Source of the DNA: JADGHX01 sp035760965
GTDB taxonomy: Bacteria > Pseudomonadota > Gammaproteobacteria > Steroidobacterales > Steroidobacteraceae
Assembly: GCA_035760965.1 (NCBI GenBank)
Contig: DASTRY010000031.1
Coordinates: 1 to 32,063, forward strand
Direction: 5' to 3'
Length of the DNA stretch: 32,063 nt
The position numbers and the translations under genes were made by a program. Each line of letters starts with the position of its first letter. Position 1 is the stretch's first letter. This document shows, piece by piece, positions 26,873 through 32,063 of the stretch. The notes under the pieces were generated by a model that searched no databases, was not told the origin of the DNA, and worked only from the letters and a program-made list of their open reading frames with translations.

Positions 26873-27807
26873 GTGTCGCGCAGCTCGCAACGCCGGCGAC
26901 GAGCCGCATGCTCTCCGCCCACTTGAAGCAGCTCGAGGCCGAATCGATCGCCATCATTCGCGAGGTCGCGGCAGAGTTCCGCAACCCCGTGATGCTGTAC
27001 TCGATCGGCAAGGACTCGGGAGTGATGCTGCACCTCGCGATGAAGGCGTTCTTCCCCTCGAAGCCGCCGTTCCCGCTGCTGCACGTCGATACGCAGTGGA
27101 AGTTCCGCGACATGATCCGCCATCGGGATCAGGTCGCGGAGCGCTACGGGGTGAAGCTCCTGACCTACACGAATCCCGAGGGCCTCGCGCGCGGGATCAA
27201 CCCGATCGCCTCCGGCTCATCGCTGCATACGCAGGTGATGAAGACCGAGGCGCTGAAGCAAGCGCTCGACAAGTGGGGCTTCGACGCCGCTTTCGGCGGC
27301 GCGCGGCGCGACGAGGAGAAGAGCCGCGCGAAGGAGCGCGTCTTCTCGTTCCGCTCGGCCGGTCACGTGTGGGACCCGCGCAATCAGCGGCCCGAGCTCT
27401 GGCGCCTGTACAACACGCGCATCAACAAGGGCGAGACGATCCGCGTCTTCCCGCTCTCGAACTGGACCGAGCTCGACATCTGGCAGTACACGCGCGCGGA
27501 GGAGATTCCCGTCGTGCCGCTGTATTTCGCCGCGCCGCGACCCGTGGTGAAACGCGACGGCGTGTGGATCATGCGCGACGACGATCGCCTGCCGCTGCTC
27601 CCCGGCGAACAGCCGGAGCTGCGCACGGTGCGCTTCCGCTCGCTCGGCTGCTATCCGCTGTCGGCGGCCATCGAGAGCGCGGCGGCATCGCTCGATGAGA
27701 TCATCGAAGAGATGATCACGGCGCGCACCTCGGAGCGCGCCGGGCGCCTCATCGACAGCGACGAGGCGGCGTCCATGGAGAAGAAGAAGCGGGAGGGCTA
27801 TTTCTGA
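26869..27807 (+). CDS. cysD: Sulfate adenylyltransferase small subunit CysD
   Basis: This 312-residue ATP sulfurylase subunit makes adenylyl sulfate from ATP and sulfate together with CysN. It shows the PP-loop ATP site (LYSIGKDSGVMLHL), LHVDTQWKFRDMI, and the conserved GGARRDEEKSRAKER and QNRPELWRLYN-type segments, ending MEKKKREGYF. The start MSVAQLATPAT is preferred over a further upstream extension because its ATG overlaps the cysQ stop. Its stop shares one base with the cysNC start (TGATG). Confidence 0.97.
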   Translation: MSVAQLATPATSRMLSAHLKQLEAESIAIIREVAAEFRNPVMLYSIGKDSGVMLHLAMKAFFPSKPPFPLLHVDTQWKFRDMIRHRDQVAERYGVKLLTYTNPEGLARGINPIASGSSLHTQVMKTEALKQALDKWGFDAAFGGARRDEEKSRAKERVFSFRSAGHVWDPRNQRPELWRLYNTRINKGETIRVFPLSNWTELDIWQYTRAEEIPVVPLYFAAPRPVVKRDGVWIMRDDDRLPLLPGEQPELRTVRFRSLGCYPLSAAIESAAASLDEIIEEMITARTSERAGRLIDSDEAASMEKKKREGYF

Positions 27808-29705
27808 TGACTTCCGCAGTTCCACGTCACGTCACGGTGGGCACGTCGGGTCCCGAGGGGCCGACGAAGGGCCTGCTGCGCTTCCTCACGTGCGGCTCCG
27901 TCGACGACGGCAAGTCCACGCTGATCGGGCGCCTGCTGTACGACACGAAGCTCATCCTCGAAGACCAGCTCGCGGCGCTGGAACGCGACAGCCGCAAGTA
28001 CGGCACGACCGAGGAGGACATCGATTTCGCGCTGCTCGTCGATGGGCTCGAAGCCGAGCGCGAGCAGGGCATCACGATCGATGTCGCCTACCGCTTCTTC
28101 AGCACGCCGCGGCGCTCGTTCATCGTCGCGGATACGCCGGGGCACGAGCAGTACACGCGCAACATGGCGACGGGCGCGTCGAACAGCGACGCCGCCGTCA
28201 TTCTCATCGACGCCCGCAAGGGCGTGCTCACGCAGACCCGCCGTCACAGCTACATCTGCTCGCTGCTCGGCATCCGGCACATCGCGGTCGCGGTGAACAA
28301 GATCGACCTGGTCGAGTTCTCCGGCGAGCGCTTCCATCACATCATGGGCGACTACTTCGGGTTCGCGCAGTCGCTCGGCTTCAGCTCCATCACGCCGATT
28401 CCGCTCTCGGCGCGCTTCGGCGACAACGTGACGACGCGCTCGGAGCGCATGCGCTGGTACGACGGGCCGACGCTGCTCGAGTATCTCGAGAGCGTGGATG
28501 CCGAGCAGGCGCTCAACGAGAAGCCGTTCCGCTTTCCGGTGCAGTGGGTGAATCGCCCGAACCTCGATTTCCGCGGCTTTTCGGGCACCGTCGCGTCGGG
28601 CACCGTGCGCGTCGGAGAGAAGGTCGTGGTCGCCTCGTCCGGCAAGGAATCGGTGGTCGAGCGCATCGTGACCGCCGACGGCGATCTGCCCGAGGCGCGC
28701 GCCGGCGAGGCGGTGACGCTGACACTCGCCGATGAGATCGACGTTGCGCGCGGGGATGTGCTCGCGCGCGCCGACAATCGGCCCGAGGTGGTCGACCAGT
28801 TCGCCGCGCACGTCCTGTGGATGGCCGAGGAGGCGATGCTGCCGGGCCGCTCCTACCTCATGCGCATCGGGACGAAATACGTGCCGGCGCGCATCACGAG
28901 CCTGAAGCACAAGGTCGACGTCAACACGCTCGAGCACATCGCGGCCAAGACGCTCGCGCTCAACGAGATCGGCCTCTGCAACGTTGCGACGGCGACGCCG
29001 GTCGCCTTCGATCCGTACACGGAGAATCGCGACACGGGCGCCTTCATCCTGATCGACCGCTTCACGAACGCCACGGCGGGCGCGGGGATGATCACCTTCG
29101 GGCTGCGCCGGGCGACCAACATCCACCGCCAGAACCTGCTCGTGGACAAGGCGTCGCGCGCCCGGCTGAACGGCCACAAGCCGGCGATCCTCTGGTTCAC
29201 CGGCTTATCCGGCTCGGGCAAGAGCACCATCGCGAACATTGTCGAGCGCGAGCTGCACGCGCGCGGCGCGCACACCTACATGCTCGACGGCGACAACGTG
29301 CGCCACGGATTGAATCGCGACCTCGGGTTCACCGATGCGGATCGAGTCGAGAACATCCGCCGCGTCGGCGAAGTGGCCAAGCTGTTCGTCGATGCCGGGC
29401 TCATCGTGCTCTGCTCGTTCATCTCGCCGTTCCGCGCGGAGCGGCGCATGGTGCGCGAGCTCGTGGGCGCGGAGGAGTTCCTCGAGGTGTTCGTGGATAC
29501 GGCGCTCGATGAGTGCATGCGGCGCGACCCGAAGGGGCTCTACGCGCGGGCGAAGGAAGGCAAGATCAAGAACTTCACCGGCATCGATTCGCCCTACGAG
29601 CGGCCGGAAAATCCCGAGGTGCTCGTGAACACGGATGACTGCTCCGCCGAGGACGCGGCGCGGCGCATTCTCGACGCGCTTCGCGAGCGAGGCATCATCG
29701 GCTGA
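27807..29705 (+). CDS. cysNC: Bifunctional sulfate adenylyltransferase large subunit / adenylylsulfate kinase CysNC
   Basis: This 632-residue fusion joins the GTPase subunit of ATP sulfurylase to APS kinase, so one polypeptide takes sulfate to PAPS with CysD. CysN motifs: GSVDDGKSTL (P-loop, residues 30-39), DTPGHEQYTRNM and NKIDL. The CysC part begins at about 450 with GLSGSGKST (466-474), then DGDNVRHGLNRDLGF and FTGIDSPYERP. The fusion is of the common CysNC type. Both nucleotide-binding sites look intact. The gene ends 147 bases from the convergent FAD oxidoreductase stop, and most of that gap is a duplicated segment. Confidence 0.97.
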   Translation: MTSAVPRHVTVGTSGPEGPTKGLLRFLTCGSVDDGKSTLIGRLLYDTKLILEDQLAALERDSRKYGTTEEDIDFALLVDGLEAEREQGITIDVAYRFFSTPRRSFIVADTPGHEQYTRNMATGASNSDAAVILIDARKGVLTQTRRHSYICSLLGIRHIAVAVNKIDLVEFSGERFHHIMGDYFGFAQSLGFSSITPIPLSARFGDNVTTRSERMRWYDGPTLLEYLESVDAEQALNEKPFRFPVQWVNRPNLDFRGFSGTVASGTVRVGEKVVVASSGKESVVERIVTADGDLPEARAGEAVTLTLADEIDVARGDVLARADNRPEVVDQFAAHVLWMAEEAMLPGRSYLMRIGTKYVPARITSLKHKVDVNTLEHIAAKTLALNEIGLCNVATATPVAFDPYTENRDTGAFILIDRFTNATAGAGMITFGLRRATNIHRQNLLVDKASRARLNGHKPAILWFTGLSGSGKSTIANIVERELHARGAHTYMLDGDNVRHGLNRDLGFTDADRVENIRRVGEVAKLFVDAGLIVLCSFISPFRAERRMVRELVGAEEFLEVFVDTALDECMRRDPKGLYARAKEGKIKNFTGIDSPYERPENPEVLVNTDDCSAEDAARRILDALRERGIIG

Positions 29706-29720
29706 CGAGGGACAGGCTTT

Positions 29721-29848
29721 CCGTTCAGCGGGCTGCGGATTGTGCGGCGAGCTCCGCCACGTAGTCGGCAATGGCCAGCGAGGCCGTGAGGCCCGGGGAC
29801 TCGATTTCGAACAGGTTGATCACCGCAGCCACTTCATGCGTGGCCGCT
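29721..29848. repeat. Tandem duplicate (extra copy) of the 3' end of the FAD oxidoreductase gene
   Basis: These 128 bases repeat 29849-29976 with 7 differences (about 94% identity). The repeat covers the last 41 codons or so and the stop codon of the minus-strand gene. Because the offset is 128, this copy lies after the real stop and out of frame, so it is not translated with the gene. Three differences are silent and the other changes would turn three codons (Q, G and A) into Glu. Confidence 0.95.
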
Positions 29849-29976
29849 CCGTTCAGCGGGCTGCGGATTGCGCGGCGAGCTGCGCCACGTAATCGGCAAT
29901 GGCCAGCGAGGCCGTGAGGCCCGGGGACTCGATTCCGAACAGGTTGATCACCGCCGCCACGGCATGCGTGGCCGCT
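29849..29976. repeat. Tandem repeat, genic copy at the 3' end of the FAD oxidoreductase
   Basis: This is the in-frame copy of the 128-base repeat, encoding GAATHAVAAVINLFGIES onward to the stop. It keeps the family-typical NLFGIESPG, whereas the outer copy would read NLFEIESPG. The junction lies within a shared CTCCGT. Confidence 0.95.
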
Positions 29977-31085
29977 CCGTCGATGCGAAAGTCTGCATTC
30001 GGCGCGTTCGGTGCCGAGATCTTCGGGCGGATGCCGCAGTAGGCCGGTTGCAACGCGCCGTCCGCGAGCGCGGGCCAGTACTGGCGGATGGCGCCGTAGA
30101 AGCGCGCGCTGCGCGCGGGGTCCACGCTGTAGTCGCAGGTGTCCACCCATTGCACGTCGGGGCCGAAGCGCGCGCGGCCGGCCAGATCCAGCGTCAGGTG
30201 TACGCCGAGCCCGCCCGGCTCCGGAATCGGATAGACGAGGCGGGAGAACGGCGAGCGTCCGGCAAGCGTGAAGTAGTTTCCCTTGGCGAAGTACGCCGGT
30301 GGCACGTGTGCTGCCGGGAAGCCCTCGATGCGGCGTGCGAGGTGTGGTGCGTGGAGCCCGGCGGAGTTGATGAAAAGTCTCGCGCGCAGCTCCGTGGCGT
30401 TCTCCGCTTCAGCGCGGTCGAACGCTCCCGGCGCGCCCGAGGCATCGCGGCTGCGTGCCGCCCCGGCATCGGACGACGTGGCCGCTGATTCACCCGCAGT
30501 GGCATCGCAGCTCGCACCCTCGGTGTTCGCGATGCGAAGAATGATGCCGCGCGAGTCCACGCGACCGCCGATGATGCGGCTGTTGCAGGCGAGGGTGGCT
30601 CCGTGCCGCTCGGCTTCGCCCAGCAAGGCGAGCATGTACGCGTGGGAGTCGATGATGCCCGTGGCCGGCGAGAGCAGGGCGCCCTCACACTTCAGCTCCG
30701 GCTCCATGGCGCGTGCTTCGGCCGCGGAGAGCCGTTGCAGCTCCACGCCGTTCGCCCGGGCCGCGCTGCGGATCCTTTCCAGGTCCGCGAGCTGAGCCTC
30801 GGTCGTCGCCACGATGAGCTTGCCGCACCGGCGGAAGGGCACGCCGTGCGCTTCGCAGTACGCATACAGCAGGTCGCGGCCGGCCACGCAGAAGCGCGCC
30901 TTCAGGGAGCCTTGCGGGTAGTAGATGCCGGCATGGATCACCTCGCTGTTGCGCGAGCTGGTGCCGGTGCCGAAAGCGTCCGCGGCTTCGAGAATGAGCA
31001 CGTCCCGGCCGGCCCGGGCCAGTGCTCTCGCAATGGCGAGCCCGACCACGCCGGCGCCGGCAATCACGACATCTGCTTCGTCCAT
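29853..31085 (-). CDS. FAD-dependent oxidoreductase, L-2-hydroxyglutarate oxidase (LhgO)-like
   Basis: This 410-residue DAO-family flavoprotein resembles L-2-hydroxyglutarate oxidase/dehydrogenase. It has a GxGxxG FAD motif at residues 10-15 (AGAGVVGLAIARALA), SSRNSEVIHAGIYYPQGSLKARFC, the segment RLVYPIPEPGGLGVHLTLDLAG and the C-terminal INLFGIESPGLTASLAIADYV. All are hallmarks of this group. An Ala/Ser/Asp-rich insertion of about 40 residues (bases about 30398-30520) interrupts the middle and is not a family feature. The start MDEADVVIAG was chosen over a longer N-terminus. The final 128 bases are repeated just beyond the stop. It is divergent from the RND gene. Confidence 0.88.
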   Translation of the reverse strand: MDEADVVIAGAGVVGLAIARALARAGRDVLILEAADAFGTGTSSRNSEVIHAGIYYPQGSLKARFCVAGRDLLYAYCEAHGVPFRRCGKLIVATTEAQLADLERIRSAARANGVELQRLSAAEARAMEPELKCEGALLSPATGIIDSHAYMLALLGEAERHGATLACNSRIIGGRVDSRGIILRIANTEGASCDATAGESAATSSDAGAARSRDASGAPGAFDRAEAENATELRARLFINSAGLHAPHLARRIEGFPAAHVPPAYFAKGNYFTLAGRSPFSRLVYPIPEPGGLGVHLTLDLAGRARFGPDVQWVDTCDYSVDPARSARFYGAIRQYWPALADGALQPAYCGIRPKISAPNAPNADFRIDGAATHAVAAVINLFGIESPGLTASLAIADYVAQLAAQSAAR

Positions 31086-31211
31086 GGCTGCATAGTAAAC
31101 TCGGCCGGGCGGCGAGAGGCGGGACACGTCACGCCTTTTGCGCGCGAGGGGTGCGAACGGCGCCGCGGCACCGTCGCATCGTGATCCAGATCGCGTGGGC
31201 CTGTCGCACGT

Positions 31212-32063
31212 ATGCTGATCTCCGAGATCTCGATCCACCGGCCGATCTTCGCCACGGTGATCAGCATGATGCTGCTCGTGGTGGGGCTCATCGGCCTCAC
31301 GCGGCTGTGGTCCAGCATCCGCGAGCTGCCCGACGTGAATGCGCCCGTGGTCTCCATCGAGACCACCTATCGCGGCGCCTCGCCGCAGATCATCGAGACG
31401 AAGGTCACCCAGCCCATCGAAGACCGCATCGCGGGCATCGAGCGCATCGACAAGCTGCGCTCCTCGAGCTCCGACGAGCGCTCGCAGATCAGCGTGGAGT
31501 TCGAGCTCGACCGGGACATCGACGAGGCCGCGAACGATATCCGCGATCGCGTCGGCCGCGTCGTGAGCTCGCTGCCCGAGGAGGCCGATCCGCCGGAGAT
31601 CTCCAAGGCGGACGTCACGGCCGAGCCCATCATTTATCTCAACCTGTCGAGCAATACGCTGGACAGTCTCGCGCTCACGGACTACGCCGAGCGCTACGTG
31701 CTGGATCGCTTCTCCGCGGTGCCGGGCGTGGCCCGCGTGCGCCTCACCGGCGACCGCCGTTATGCCATGCGCATCTGGATCGACCGCACGGCGCTCGCAG
31801 CCCGCGGGCTCACGGTCAACGACGTCGAGGCCGCGCTCCGCAAGGAAAACGTGCAGATTCCCGCGGGCCGCATCGAATCCCGCCAGCGCGAGTTCACGCT
31901 GAACACTGAAACCGGCTTCGACACGGCGGAAGACTTCCGCGATCTCATCATCGGGCGGGGGCCCGATGGGTATCTGGTGAAGCTCGCGGACGTGGCGGAT
32001 GTGGAGCTCGCCGCGGAGAACGAGCGCACCATCGCACGCACGAACCGCATTCCCGGCGTGAAT
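31212..32063 (+). CDS. RND efflux permease (AcrB/MdtC-like, HAE1 type), 3' truncated by window
   Basis: The first 284 residues of an inner-membrane proton-driven efflux pump of the resistance-nodulation-division family. It starts MLISEISIHRPIFATVISMM, with the first membrane helix and then the first periplasmic porter region: PDVNAPVVSIETTYRGASP, KVTQPIEDRIAGI, AANDIRDRV, PGVARVRLTGDRRYAMRIWID and NVQIPAGRIESRQREFTL. No stop occurs before the window end. The adaptor and outer-membrane partners are not in the window. The start ATG lacks a strong ribosome-binding motif, and 126 bases separate it from the divergent FAD oxidoreductase. Confidence 0.95.
   Translation, partial: MLISEISIHRPIFATVISMMLLVVGLIGLTRLWSSIRELPDVNAPVVSIETTYRGASPQIIETKVTQPIEDRIAGIERIDKLRSSSSDERSQISVEFELDRDIDEAANDIRDRVGRVVSSLPEEADPPEISKADVTAEPIIYLNLSSNTLDSLALTDYAERYVLDRFSAVPGVARVRLTGDRRYAMRIWIDRTALAARGLTVNDVEAALRKENVQIPAGRIESRQREFTLNTETGFDTAEDFRDLIIGRGPDGYLVKLADVADVELAAENERTIARTNRIPGVN

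Noticed and set aside
29725..30150. A 141-codon minus-strand frame ending in the outer copy of the repeat
   Set aside because: Its first 100 residues are an out-of-frame reading of the flavoprotein gene. Only the tail is gene-like, and that comes from the duplication.
31022..31909. A 295-codon plus-strand frame overlapping the start of the RND gene
   Set aside because: The frame starting at 31212 encodes clear RND permease sequence and stays open to the window end, so this frame is a shadow.

Overview
The window is a gene-dense stretch of high-GC (about two-thirds G+C by eye) proteobacterial chromosome. A cysQ-cysD-cysNC sulfate-activation operon, a DesA-type desaturase with a long C-terminal tail, TonB-dependent import and complete aromatic-degradation modules point to a Gammaproteobacterium, perhaps a Steroidobacterales/Nevskiales-like lineage. 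The class is an inference from gene families. No tRNA, rRNA, CRISPR array, phage gene or insertion sequence was seen, and no gap between genes exceeds about 220 bases.

Region 1 (1-5801, +): the tail of a phenylacetate operon, paaA(partial)-paaB-paaC-paaD-paaE-paaG-paaZ. It encodes the ring 1,2-phenylacetyl-CoA epoxidase, the epoxide isomerase and the ring-opening hydrolase/aldehyde dehydrogenase. PaaE is unusual. It lacks the whole N-terminal FAD domain, and the usual NAD(P)H-binding motifs are degenerate, while the [2Fe-2S] domain is intact.

Region 2 (5955-16283): a catabolic island of unassigned substrate. On the minus strand lie a LysR regulator, an FAD-dependent oxidoreductase, a periplasmic PQQ dehydrogenase with a fused cytochrome c, and both subunits of an aconitase-X (AcnX) dehydratase. 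The last three are joined by 4-base overlaps. Divergent on the plus strand are a TonB-dependent receptor and an MFS transporter, with two strong tandem hairpins between them. The gene set suggests outer-membrane uptake, periplasmic alcohol oxidation, inner-membrane import, then flavin oxidation and dehydration. Two perfect palindromes lie upstream of the two arms. This is the best candidate here for an undescribed system.

Region 3 (16287-22143): a PobR-like AraC regulator diverges from pobA (4-hydroxybenzoate to protocatechuate). Downstream on the same strand are an alpha/beta hydrolase, a 6PGDH-like NAD(P) oxidoreductase, an ACMSD-like amidohydrolase and a PIG3-type quinone oxidoreductase, which look like one operon of unknown role.

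Region 4 (22258-25832): a fatty-acid desaturase, an Lrp/AsnC regulator divergent from alanine dehydrogenase (ald), and a secreted YceI lipid-binding protein followed by a clear intrinsic terminator.

Region 5 (26051-29705): cysQ-cysD-cysNC, overlapping genes for sulfate activation to PAPS and PAP turnover.

Region 6 (29721-32063): a FAD-dependent L-2-hydroxyglutarate-oxidase-like gene (minus strand), whose last 128 bases are duplicated in tandem beyond its own stop codon, and a divergent RND efflux permease cut by the window end.
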